A stretch of DNA of 64,000 nucleotides from Chloroflexota bacterium (lineage in GTDB: Bacteria > Chloroflexota > Anaerolineae > Anaerolineales > Anaerolineaceae), in contig JAJXZS010000033.1 of assembly GCA_021779955.1 (NCBI GenBank), positions 1-64,000 on the forward strand, in the 5' to 3' direction. Position numbers and translations under genes: made by a program. The notes beneath the pieces are model-generated. The model did no database searches and was not told the origin of the DNA. It saw only the letters and a list, made by a program, of their open reading frames with translations. Positions 1-7,870 of the stretch are shown in pieces; position 1 is the stretch's first letter; each line of letters opens with the position of its first letter.

Positions 1-1
1 G

Positions 2-187
2 AACTGCCTGGATGACGCTTCTCGAAAGCAACTGGAGGGTCTACGTAAGATAACCAATCCTCTTTGCCTTAGAGAGCAGATCAATGATCGCGTCGATGAC
101 CTATCTTCATTGCCCACTCTCGGTAATTCCGAGGCGGTAAACGTATTTACGACTCTGATCAAGGAGGCGGACATTGCCCCACGGTAA
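2..187 (+). CDS. C-terminal fragment of an unidentified protein, cut by the window edge
   Basis: An open frame runs from the first bases to a TAA at 185-187 and encodes 61 residues; its start lies outside the window. The fragment is hydrophilic and contains a stretch reading LRKITNPLCLREQIND. That pattern recalls the C-terminal tails of some DDE-type transposases or integrases, but this is only an impression. The 796 bases that follow hold no convincing gene, which would fit a decayed mobile-element border. Function unknown. Confidence 0.45.
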   Translation, partial: NCLDDASRKQLEGLRKITNPLCLREQINDRVDDLSSLPTLGNSEAVNVFTTLIKEADIAPR

Positions 188-466
188 CATTTTCAATTGA
201 ACCAACGATCATCCTTCAGTAACATTATCATTTGACTTGACATGTAAGCGTATCAATATATCCCAATCGCCCGAAAATGAGCATTCGAGAATCTCTGGAC
301 GACTGAATTGCTGTTGTCTTGCAGGCTTTCGGTTGTGTTCCTGAACTCATCCGGAACAGGCTTTGCTGCCTGCACAAGATCGGAGCGTAGAGCAGAATCG
401 AATCAGCCCTCAGTCGGCTCTTCACTCATCCTCTGTAGAGAAACAAGGAGAAGGGCGCACAGGCGA

Positions 467-653
467 ATTGAATTGAAAATGTAAAACAATAAATCAATTC
501 AGCCGATTAACAATGAGGTGGCAAAGTATTGTCCAGGCAGACGCCAGGCTGGGTTTGGATGCACATGCAGGACGATGACTCGTTAAGTGTTTCCATGTTA
601 AGGTACATCACGGTTCACATTATAATAATAGCACGTGTGTTCTATTTTGTCAA
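467..653 (-). repeat. Dispersed regulated-promoter element, copy A
   Basis: This stretch shares two blocks with 46405-46581. The first is a 24-base identical block (467-490 here, 46416-46439 there). The second is a promoter block containing TAGAAC-N4-GTGCTA. Order and rough spacing (about 130 and 110 bases from predicted start to leader block) are conserved. Here the leader block is flanked by a 7-base inverted repeat GAATTGA/TCAATTC. No gene common to both copies is visible downstream. Confidence 0.6.
625..653 (-). promoter_or_regulatory. Minus-strand promoter with overlapping near-palindromic operator
   Basis: On the minus strand there is TTGACA (648-653), a 17-base spacer and TATTAT (625-630). 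A near-palindrome TAGAAC-ACAC-GTGCTA (629-644) lies between the boxes and overlaps the -10. The layout and half-sites resemble LexA-repressed promoters of Gram-positive type (GAAC-N4-GTTC), but assignment to LexA is inference. Predicted transcription runs left from about 618. Confidence 0.55.
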
Positions 654-983
654 CAGGTTTTGAAATCATTTAAGCTTAAAAATGATCGGGGGCCGACATA
701 AGTAATCTGAGCAGGACTCCGGATTCGGCATTACTCCAATTCTTATGCCGCGGTTTCCCGCTCGCACAAGACGATGCAGTTCATATCAGTGACACCCACG
801 AGCCGTTCCACCCCATTTGCCGGAAAGTCTGTACCCCCAGGCATCCGTCCAATCCTCCGGAGAGCACTTTACCCTCTACGCTTAAAAAGGGTTGAGGCGG
901 CTCTCGTGTGCTGCGTAACCTTTTCCCCCATCATGGGTTACTTGTATAGATGGAAGCTTCATCGAACCGGAGGAAGAACCCAC

Positions 984-1844
984 ATGAGTAAAGTGATGAT
1001 TGTTACAGACAGCACATCAAATATTCCACTGCCGCTTTTGAATGGCAACCCGGTAAAGACACTGCCGTTGCAGGTGATCTGGGGTTCCAAGACGTATCAT
1101 GACGGTGTGGATATGACACCTGCCGAGTTCTATAGGCATTTACCCAAAGATCCGATTCACCCCAGCACATCCCAGGTCACTCCTGAAGAATTCAGAGCGA
1201 CCTATTCGCAATTGATTGAAGAAGGCTACGACGTTTTGAGCATCCACATTTCGGGCAAGCTCTCGGGCACCCTGGATTCTGCATACCAGGCCCGCAAAAC
1301 CATGCCAGGTGCTCAAATCGTCATCGTCGATTCGCTGAGCACCAGCATGGCTCTTGGCTTTCAGGTGATGGCAGCTGCCCGCATGGCTGAGACAGGCGCC
1401 ACCCTTGAAGAATGCCGTGTCGTCGCAGAGAAAGGCCGCAACCATACCGGGGTGTTCTTCACCGTCAGCACTCTCGAGTACCTGCGCCGCGGCGGACGCA
1501 TCGGAAGCGCATCTGCTTTCCTCGGCAATGTCCTCGATCTGAAGCCCGTACTCGAAGTTAGGAACGGGCTTGTCGAACCGGTCGAACGAGTGCGCACTCT
1601 CAACAAAGCCATCGATCGCATCATCGATCTGGTCGAACAACGGGTCGATCAGAGCACGGGGCCAATTCGTCTTGCAGCCATCCAGGCAGCCGCGCCCGAA
1701 GAAGGTCAGGCTCTCCTAGACAAAGCCCTCAAGCGTTTCTCGTCCCAACTCGTCACGGACGCCGTCGTTGCCGAAGTCAGCCCGGTCCTTGGCACCCACA
1801 CCGGCCCCGGCGCCCTCGGATTGGCGTACATGGTGGGAATGTAA
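984..1844 (+). CDS. DegV family fatty-acid-binding protein
   Basis: This 286-residue protein matches the DegV family, cytosolic proteins that bind a fatty acid and in Firmicutes present it to fatty acid kinase FakA. Family signatures are the N-terminal TDSTSNIP, the segment TSQVTPEEF, and ISGKLSGTLDSAYQA around the ligand pocket. The length is normal for the family. The ATG at 984 was chosen because GGAGGAAG lies just upstream and the protein then begins with the conserved MSKVMIVTDST. An in-frame upstream ATG at 774 has no ribosome binding site. No fakA homologue is present in the window. Confidence 0.9.
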   Translation: MSKVMIVTDSTSNIPLPLLNGNPVKTLPLQVIWGSKTYHDGVDMTPAEFYRHLPKDPIHPSTSQVTPEEFRATYSQLIEEGYDVLSIHISGKLSGTLDSAYQARKTMPGAQIVIVDSLSTSMALGFQVMAAARMAETGATLEECRVVAEKGRNHTGVFFTVSTLEYLRRGGRIGSASAFLGNVLDLKPVLEVRNGLVEPVERVRTLNKAIDRIIDLVEQRVDQSTGPIRLAAIQAAAPEEGQALLDKALKRFSSQLVTDAVVAEVSPVLGTHTGPGALGLAYMVGM

Positions 1845-1989
1845 CTCCCAAGAACGAAGCACACAACTCAGAAGCTTCCCGATTTTCGTGCCTGCGAGGA
1901 AATATGCTTCTTGGGTGCAGCCTGACAGCAGATTTTTCAATTTCAACAATCACGGGATCGCTGATCCATTGTTTGGGTTGGAATGGAGC

Positions 1990-2045
1990 AAGAACCGAGA
2001 TCTGAGAACCGTGATCCGAGAACCGCGATTCGTGAACCGCTTTCT
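1990..2045. repeat. Degenerate 14-base tandem repeat, four units
   Basis: Four consecutive 14-base units start at 1990, 2004, 2018 and 2032. They share the core GAACCG followed by a GATC/GATT-like half. The units differ at two to five positions, so the array is diverged. It lies between genes and no function is evident. Confidence 0.65.
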
Positions 2046-2117
2046 AAATTTCTAAGATCATGATCCGATATTTGAGAATCGTTCGAGCAGGATTGTAGAG
2101 CAAGGCGATAGAATTAG

Positions 2118-2155
2118 ATCCCCGATTTCTTTGTGAAAATCGGGGATTGCTCTTT
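2118..2155 (+). terminator. Rho-independent terminator candidate
   Basis: A perfect 11-bp stem (ATCCCCGATTT, 2118-2128, with its complement at 2137-2147) and an 8-base loop are followed by TGCTCTTT. It lies 270 bases after degV and 119 bases before the DUF1015 gene, so it could end the degV transcript or insulate the next one. Confidence 0.5.
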
Positions 2156-2273
2156 AACCCCTACAGTACTCGGGTCTCAGCTCACGACTCAAGTTATTGA
2201 ATCAGACTCTACTCTCCTCCGCCCTGTCTCTGGTAAAATCAACTTCGGACAAATATACACTTCAGGAGATGCA

Positions 2274-3605
2274 ATGAGAAACATTTCATCTGTTGGTATT
2301 CAGATTCCGGATATTTATCTCCCCGATTCAAACGTCGATCTCAATAAATGGGCAGTCATCGCCTGTGATCAGTTCACCTCGCAGCCCGAATATTGGCAAA
2401 AGGTCGCAGAGCACGTCGGTGATGCCCCATCGACTTACCACATGGTCCTGCCTGAGGTTTATCTCGGCACCCCAGAGGAATCCAGCAGAATCCACTCCAC
2501 CCAGCAGAAGATGCGCGAATACCTCAGGAGCGGCATCCTTAACAAGCGCGAGGGTTTCATTTATGTCGAACGCGGTGTCGACGGCAAAAAACGCCGCGGA
2601 TTGATGCTCGCGCTTGACCTCGAGCAGTACGATTTCAACAAGGGTTCCCAATCGCTCATCCGAGCCACCGAAGGCACCATCCTCGACCGCTTACCCCCAC
2701 GCATCAAAATTCGCGAAGGCGCCAGCCTCGAGCTTCCGCATATCCTTGTGCTTGTCGATGACCCTGAAGATACGCTCCTCTGCCCCCTTGAGGATCACAA
2801 GCTTTCGATGGAACCCGCTTACGATTTCGACCTGATGCTCGGCAGCGGGCATCTGAACGGATGGCATGTGGATGATCCGGGTCTCGAACAAGGCGTAATC
2901 TCGGCTCTCGAAGAACTTGCCATACCCGCCAACTTCCGCCGCAAATACGACATCACAAGCGAAAAGGCGGTTCTCCTCTTCGCCGTTGGAGATGGCAATC
3001 ACTCTCTCGCCACGGCGAAATCGATCTGGGAAAAGCTAAAACCCAACGTCGGCATGGACCATCCCGCCCGCTACGCCCTCGTTGAAATCGAAAATGTGCA
3101 CGACCATGGCCTCGAATTCGAGCCCATCCACCGCGTGCTCTTTGGCGTCAAACGTGATCCCATCGAGGGACTCCGCGAATTCTATCCCAACTGTATCGCG
3201 ATCTCTCCCGCCAAAAATCAGGAAGAGATGATCGCCCAGATCAACGCTCCCAAAGAGCACGATCACCGCTTCGGCTTCGTTACCCCAAGGGGATTCTCCG
3301 TTGTAACCATCAGCCACCCGCGCACCAACCTTTCGGTCGGATCGCTGCAGGCTTTCCTTGACCCGTGGGTGAAAGCAGGAAATGCCGGGCAAATCGACTA
3401 CGTCCACGGCGATGACATCGTTTGTGAATTAGGTTCGAAACCCGGCAATATGGGCTTCTACCTGCCTGCAATGCCCAAAAACGAGCTCTTCAAAACAGTC
3501 ATCCTCGATGGCGCTCTTCCCCGCAAGACCTTCTCCATGGGTGAAGCCCATGAAAAACGCTTTTACATGGAATGCCGCAAGATTACGCCTGAAGGAGCAG
3601 AATGA
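2274..3605 (+). CDS. DUF1015 family protein
   Basis: The 443-residue product matches the DUF1015 family, cytosolic proteins of about 410-440 residues whose biochemical role is mostly unassigned. The key signature is GDGNHSLATAK near residue 242, the family's DGxH motif. Members often carry DGHHRYETA at this place, so the N in DGNH marks a subfamily. The N-terminal GIQIPDIYLP and WAVIACDQFTSQPEYW segments are also typical. The ATG at 2274 follows AGGAG at the right spacing; an in-frame start at 2133 lies inside the preceding terminator and was rejected. The next gene overlaps the stop by four bases, so the two are translationally coupled. Confidence 0.85.
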   Translation: MRNISSVGIQIPDIYLPDSNVDLNKWAVIACDQFTSQPEYWQKVAEHVGDAPSTYHMVLPEVYLGTPEESSRIHSTQQKMREYLRSGILNKREGFIYVERGVDGKKRRGLMLALDLEQYDFNKGSQSLIRATEGTILDRLPPRIKIREGASLELPHILVLVDDPEDTLLCPLEDHKLSMEPAYDFDLMLGSGHLNGWHVDDPGLEQGVISALEELAIPANFRRKYDITSEKAVLLFAVGDGNHSLATAKSIWEKLKPNVGMDHPARYALVEIENVHDHGLEFEPIHRVLFGVKRDPIEGLREFYPNCIAISPAKNQEEMIAQINAPKEHDHRFGFVTPRGFSVVTISHPRTNLSVGSLQAFLDPWVKAGNAGQIDYVHGDDIVCELGSKPGNMGFYLPAMPKNELFKTVILDGALPRKTFSMGEAHEKRFYMECRKITPEGAE

Positions 3606-3943
3606 CCGACATCCCCTTTCCCCTATTTCCTCACAAGCTAGAGCCGGGTAACATCGAGTTTGCCAACCTTCGTGCAGAACTCTATCCCGATTGCCGAAAG
3701 GTGCGTGTCTTGGTGCAAACAGCGGGTGAAGGCCACCGTCCCAGCCTCGATTTCACCATTCTTGATGCCGCCGGTCATGAGATCTCACGCTCCGTGATCG
3801 TCGAGAATTACGATCAGAAGACCGAGTTCACCATGCACCTAGCCCGGCCTGACTTTGAGCAGCCGATGAAGCTCAAGTGCAGGGCATACTTCGAGAATAG
3901 CGAGTTTTCGGCAGAGAAAACAGTTCAAATTACAGCAATATAA
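3602..3943 (+). CDS. Hypothetical protein, translationally coupled to the DUF1015 gene
   Basis: A 113-residue soluble protein with no recognised motif. Its predicted texture (repeated short beta-like stretches such as LDFTILDAAGHEI and KLKCRAYFENSEFSAEKTVQI) suggests a small beta-sandwich. Its ATG overlaps the stop of the DUF1015 gene (ATGA), which argues for co-translation and possibly a complex. A terminator follows directly, so the two genes form one unit. Function unknown. Confidence 0.75.
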   Translation: MTDIPFPLFPHKLEPGNIEFANLRAELYPDCRKVRVLVQTAGEGHRPSLDFTILDAAGHEISRSVIVENYDQKTEFTMHLARPDFEQPMKLKCRAYFENSEFSAEKTVQITAI

Positions 3944-3965
3944 GTTGTATTTCAATTCTGTAAAG

Positions 3966-4000
3966 AACCCGCCAAGTCAAAACAAACCTGGCGGGTTTTG
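3966..4000 (+). terminator. Rho-independent terminator after the DUF1015 operon
   Basis: A 9-bp stem AACCCGCCA/TGGCGGGTT (3966-3974 and 3989-3997) is followed by a short T run. It lies 23 bases after the stop codon of the 113-residue gene. Confidence 0.8.
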
Positions 4001-4025
4001 AATTCGAATTGTTGCGGGGTACAAT
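3998..4025 (+). promoter_or_regulatory. Promoter of the lipoprotein genes
   Basis: TTGAAT (3998-4003), a 16-base spacer and TACAAT (4020-4025) lie 70 bases before the beta-propeller lipoprotein gene and directly after the preceding terminator. Confidence 0.5.
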
Positions 4026-4094
4026 AATTGCAACGTGATTCAAGATATGACTTAAGATAATCATCTTACCCACCTTGCTCAGCGGAGCCGGTCA

Positions 4095-5894
4095 ATGACT
4101 GCGAGCGTCGCGCACAGAAGTCCAATACGCCCGATTATTCTCGGCATGATCTCGATCATGAGCCTGGCGTTCGTCTCCGCCTGTAACCTGAGCAAGATGC
4201 TGACCACATCCACCCAGAACCCCACGCTCTCCCCCACACTCGGCACTCAAGACCTCACCACCCAAACGACTGATGCGAAACCTGCTGCTTTACAGCAGCA
4301 ATCCAACTCGTTCACGCCGCAACCGACGTCCCAGGCACCCACCCCGGCTTCGGATAGGATCATCCTTTCTTTGGCTCAGGCAGGCCGCGAACATCTCTAC
4401 GTCTATCACCCCATGCTCCAGCCGCTCGTTCAATTGACGACGGGCGACTGCGATGACCGCGATCCAGCTGTGAGTCCTGATGGAAAAAAGATCGCCTTCA
4501 CATCCAACCGCAATGGATCCTGGGATCTCTACGTGCTCGACCTGACCAACCAACAGGTCACCCAATTGACCGATACCCCTGATTTCGACGGCTCGCCAAG
4601 CTGGTCGCCCGATGGTCAATGGATCGCATACGAAACATACGACGGTTCTTTTTTTGATATCATCGTCATGCCGGCAAACGACACTTCCATCCCCTCCATC
4701 CAATTGACGGAGGATTCGGGCAACAATTTCGCACCTGCCTGGTCACCGGCTGGGCGCGAAGTGGCATTTGTAACCGACAGGGAGGGCAGCGATCAGATTT
4801 GGATTGCAGACCTCGATAAAGTGGATGAGCGTTACAAGAAGATCACCGGTTCAGTCGATGCGAGCTATACTTCGCCCGCGTGGTCTCCAAATGGGGCGAT
4901 GCTTGCATGGACAAAGACCATCGAAAGCGTTTCGACAGTCGAAACTTCCGAAGAGGTCGATGGCGTTCGAGTGACCCGCTCGCTTGGGCAAGGTTCAGAG
5001 CCCGTATGGTCACCGGATGGATCGGCTTTGTTGGTGCAGATCGGTCAACCTAACGCAACCTATCTTGCAGGCTACACTGCAGCAGATTTCTTGCTGCTAT
5101 TCCCCGCGCATCTCCTCCCCTCATCCATCCATGGTGCTGACTGGCGTCCGGTCGATATTGCTGCGCTGGACCAGAATATCGCCTCTGCGCAAGACTCCGG
5201 TACAGATGCAGGCCTCCTTTGGGATCCGGTCATTACCGGGCCAGTGGGCATGAACAATCGCAAAAGCCTGGTGCAGATCCCTGGTGTAAGCGCTGCTTAT
5301 CCCTACCTTCAGGATGGCATCGACGAGTCATTCAATGCGCTGCGTGCCGCTGCAGGCCGAGAACTCGGCTGGGATTTCCTTTCCCGCCTCGATGACGCCG
5401 TACTGCCGATTTCAGCCCCCCCTCAACCGGGCCTTTCAGAGAATTGGCTCTATACCGGCCGCGCGATTAACGTTGACTCCACCCCGCTCGATGCTGGTTG
5501 GATATCGGTCACCCGGGAAGACTTCGAAGGCAGAGTCTACTGGCGTGTTTGGGTGCGCTGCTTGAACCAGGATGGTTCGTGCGGCGAACCACAGCATCTG
5601 CCTTCCTGGAATTTCTCCGCCCGCTACGATGGAGATGACCAGGCTTATGAAGACGGTGGAAGAATCGGCGAAATTCCCTCGGGCTACTGGGTCAATTTGA
5701 CCGATTTGGCTCTCACTTATGGCTGGGAACGTTCAGCGTCACTCACGAACTGGCGCGCCTACTTTCAGGCGACGCTCTTCAACCAGTTTGTCCTTCGCCA
5801 GGGGATCAGTTGGGGCGATGCCATGCTCGAATTGTATCCCGCTGAAGTGCTGCAGGGAGCAGATGGATCGATACCTCTGCCGATAAAACAATGA
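4095..5894 (+). CDS. Lipoprotein with TolB-like beta-propeller
   Basis: The 599-residue protein has an N-terminal signal with a lipobox ending in VSAC (Cys around residue 30), then a Thr/Pro/Gln-rich linker of about 80 residues. Next come several PD40/TolB-like propeller repeats, recognisable by the repeated cores VSPDGKKIAFTSNRNG, WSPDGQWIAYET and WSPAGREVAFVTDREG. The C-terminal 200 residues have no recognised domain. It is predicted to be anchored outside the membrane and to bind partners rather than catalyse. GGAG lies 8 bases before the ATG. Its stop overlaps the start of the M23 peptidase gene, so the two are coupled. Confidence 0.85.
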   Translation: MTASVAHRSPIRPIILGMISIMSLAFVSACNLSKMLTTSTQNPTLSPTLGTQDLTTQTTDAKPAALQQQSNSFTPQPTSQAPTPASDRIILSLAQAGREHLYVYHPMLQPLVQLTTGDCDDRDPAVSPDGKKIAFTSNRNGSWDLYVLDLTNQQVTQLTDTPDFDGSPSWSPDGQWIAYETYDGSFFDIIVMPANDTSIPSIQLTEDSGNNFAPAWSPAGREVAFVTDREGSDQIWIADLDKVDERYKKITGSVDASYTSPAWSPNGAMLAWTKTIESVSTVETSEEVDGVRVTRSLGQGSEPVWSPDGSALLVQIGQPNATYLAGYTAADFLLLFPAHLLPSSIHGADWRPVDIAALDQNIASAQDSGTDAGLLWDPVITGPVGMNNRKSLVQIPGVSAAYPYLQDGIDESFNALRAAAGRELGWDFLSRLDDAVLPISAPPQPGLSENWLYTGRAINVDSTPLDAGWISVTREDFEGRVYWRVWVRCLNQDGSCGEPQHLPSWNFSARYDGDDQAYEDGGRIGEIPSGYWVNLTDLALTYGWERSASLTNWRAYFQATLFNQFVLRQGISWGDAMLELYPAEVLQGADGSIPLPIKQ

Positions 5895-7048
5895 GAACGA
5901 AATCCGGCATCACAGATATCGCTCAGAAAAGGCACCCGCTGAAAGCGTGCGTGATGCTCCTTGGTATTGCGCTGATGCTGATAATGAGCGGCTGTGCCGA
6001 AAAAGCCGTTGCGGCAAGCCAAAAAACGCCGACCGTGGAGATCACTGTTCCCACGAGCACCTCCCATCTGCCAGATCAGACTGCGACTACACCTGAAGCG
6101 TTTCCAACGTCCACGCCTCTGCAAAGTGTCATGGCAACTCCCGTTCCTCTTGTGCAACTCACCTTCGAATCCACTCCGACAGAACCTGGCTCTCTATGGC
6201 GCCCGCCCCTGTACAAAGTGCCCCTAGCCCTCAACCCTAATGATCATTTCTACTTCATAAGTCCCCTGCCCTCAAACTATGAGGACTGGCCGGTTGCCGA
6301 TTATCGCTACGGCTATATTCTGCCTGACACTACCACTTTACACACAGGTACAGATATCAAAGCGCCGCTCCATACCCCCATCCTGGCCGCTGCAGACGGC
6401 AAAGTTGTCTTCGCAGGCTACGGCTTGCTTACAGGTGCAGGTAATAAAGAGGATCCTTACGGCATCGCAGTGGTCATTCGTCACAACCTGAGCTTCCAGA
6501 ATCGCACCATTCTGACGGTTTACGCCCACATGGAGAAGACGACGGTTCAGCAGGGTGATTGGGTTAAGTCCGGTGAGCAGATCGGCTCCGTTGGTCTCAC
6601 AGGCGCAACCACCGGTCCGCACCTGCACATCGAAATCCGCCTGGAAGACGGCGAGAATGACAATGAATACGAAACGCAAAATCCCGAGCTGTGGATCGTC
6701 CCACCCGTGGGTTATGGCGTGCTTGCCGGAAGGTTCATGACCACCGGCGGAGAATTGCAGGGGCAGAAGCAGGTTTGGGTCAAGTCAATCGACACAGGCC
6801 AGATATGGACGATGGTTACCTATTCCATTCGCATGACCCGGGTGGATCCATATTACAAGGAAAACTTCTTGCTCAACAATCTACCCGCCGGCAAGTATGA
6901 GATCAGCACCTACTATTTTGGACTCCAGGCTCAAATCGTCGAAATCCACCCCGGCGCGGTCACATTCTTTGAATTCACAGGCAGAAACAAGTACAGGGTG
7001 GGCGACCCCGCGCCCCTATCGACTGACGAATTCTTAACCGATTTCTAA
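5891..7048 (+). CDS. M23 family (LytM-type) peptidase lipoprotein
   Basis: The 385-residue protein has a lipoprotein signal (lipobox IMSGC), a Ser/Thr/Pro linker and an M23 metallopeptidase domain at about residues 150-255. The zinc-binding residues are visible as HTGTD and as GPHLHIE near residue 240. A family-typical YAHM lies between them. M23 enzymes cut peptidoglycan cross-links or act as regulators. The roughly 110 C-terminal residues form an extra beta-rich region. The gene starts within the last codons of the propeller lipoprotein (ATGA overlap), suggesting joint action at the cell surface. Confidence 0.88.
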   Translation: MRTKSGITDIAQKRHPLKACVMLLGIALMLIMSGCAEKAVAASQKTPTVEITVPTSTSHLPDQTATTPEAFPTSTPLQSVMATPVPLVQLTFESTPTEPGSLWRPPLYKVPLALNPNDHFYFISPLPSNYEDWPVADYRYGYILPDTTTLHTGTDIKAPLHTPILAAADGKVVFAGYGLLTGAGNKEDPYGIAVVIRHNLSFQNRTILTVYAHMEKTTVQQGDWVKSGEQIGSVGLTGATTGPHLHIEIRLEDGENDNEYETQNPELWIVPPVGYGVLAGRFMTTGGELQGQKQVWVKSIDTGQIWTMVTYSIRMTRVDPYYKENFLLNNLPAGKYEISTYYFGLQAQIVEIHPGAVTFFEFTGRNKYRVGDPAPLSTDEFLTDF

Positions 7049-7155
7049 CAGCCAACTTAGCCCGGATTAATGTTTTATCAAAAAAGCCTTGACAATCATG
7101 CCAAGGCGTTTGACAATAGCTCTGTCAATCAATGAACCAAAAAAGGGAGTACATC

Positions 7156-7863
7156 ATGTTTTCTACGAAATTAAGAGCTGGCCTCTTTATGATGCTTGCA
7201 TTCGCGCTGGCATTAGCCGGTTGCGCCAAGCCGACTGAAGATCCGGCGGTGCGAATCACCCAAATAGCGGCAACTGTGCAATATCAACTTACCCAAAGTG
7301 CGCTTTTAACCCCCTCGCCAACTGCCACCTACACTCCGACCGCCACGGCAACACCCCAGCCGCCTACACCCACACTGAATGTAACGGTGACACCACCCAC
7401 TTTGACGGCAACCCGCCCGGTGAGCAACTCCGGCGATAATGCCACATACGTCGCGGATGTAACCATCCCGGATGGAACGGTAATGACGGCAGGCACCAAG
7501 TTCACCAAAACCTGGACGGTAAAAAACAGCGGCACCACTACTTGGACCAAGGAATACCAACTGATCTACCTTGACGGTATCATGGGAACAAACAACCTCC
7601 AGGCCGTGAAGCTCACCCAGGATGTTGCTCCAGGCGCTACGATCGACATCAGCGTCGACTTTACCGCGCCACAAACCAACGGTCCTTACGTCAGTTATTG
7701 GAAAATGTACAACGCAGCAGGATATGTGTTTGGTGACGCGCTGAATCTGCAGTTCTCTGTTGGGTCTGCTACTTCAACCTCAGCTCCGCAGGCAAGCGCG
7801 ACCGAAACGGCAACCTTCACTTCTACACCTGGCACGACCACCACACCCGGAACCACACCGTAG
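7156..7863 (+). CDS. Lipoprotein with NBR1-like Ig domain
   Basis: A 235-residue lipoprotein (lipobox ALAGC) with a Thr/Pro-rich linker to about residue 90. A domain of about 100 residues follows that resembles the NBR1-type four-tryptophan Ig-like fold. It is marked by FTKTWTVKNSGTTTWTKEY, the segment VAPGATIDISVDFTAP and GPYVSYWKMYN. A Ser/Thr tail ends the protein. Such domains are common in secreted proteins of Anaerolineae and are thought to bind partners. The ATG at 7156 follows GGGAG; an ATG at 7132 lacks a site. QueG starts 7 bases after the stop, so co-transcription is likely although the functions seem unrelated. Confidence 0.8.
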   Translation: MFSTKLRAGLFMMLAFALALAGCAKPTEDPAVRITQIAATVQYQLTQSALLTPSPTATYTPTATATPQPPTPTLNVTVTPPTLTATRPVSNSGDNATYVADVTIPDGTVMTAGTKFTKTWTVKNSGTTTWTKEYQLIYLDGIMGTNNLQAVKLTQDVAPGATIDISVDFTAPQTNGPYVSYWKMYNAAGYVFGDALNLQFSVGSATSTSAPQASATETATFTSTPGTTTTPGTTP

Positions 7864-7870
7864 ATCATCC

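Larger units (their letters stand above)
188..983. other. Gene-poor stretch upstream of degV
   Basis: About 800 bases without a convincing gene. The main structure is copy A of a dispersed element (467-653), with a minus-strand promoter and a near-palindromic site. A 65-codon minus-strand frame at 228-425 lies downstream of that promoter, but it has no good ribosome binding site and nothing in it is recognisable. A frame in phase with degV runs upstream to 774. It lacks a ribosome binding site there and its composition is not protein-like, so it is treated as non-coding. Confidence 0.5.
1845..2273. other. Intergenic stretch with tandem repeat and terminator
   Basis: About 430 bases between degV and the DUF1015 gene. 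It holds a four-unit 14-base tandem repeat (1990-2045) and a strong hairpin (2118-2147). An extended -10-like TGGTAAAAT lies about 40 bases before the next start codon, without a clear -35. No convincing open frame is present. Confidence 0.5.

Noticed and set aside
774-983. A longer N-terminus for the DegV protein
   Set aside because: The extension has no ribosome binding site, is not like any signal or domain, and precedes the well-placed GGAGGAAG and conserved MSKVMIVTDST start.
7086-7107. Hairpin GCCTTG/CAAGGC between the M23 and Ig-like lipoprotein genes as a terminator
   Set aside because: The stem is only six bases and no proper T run follows, so termination is not supported; the region could equally hold a TTGACA-type promoter box.
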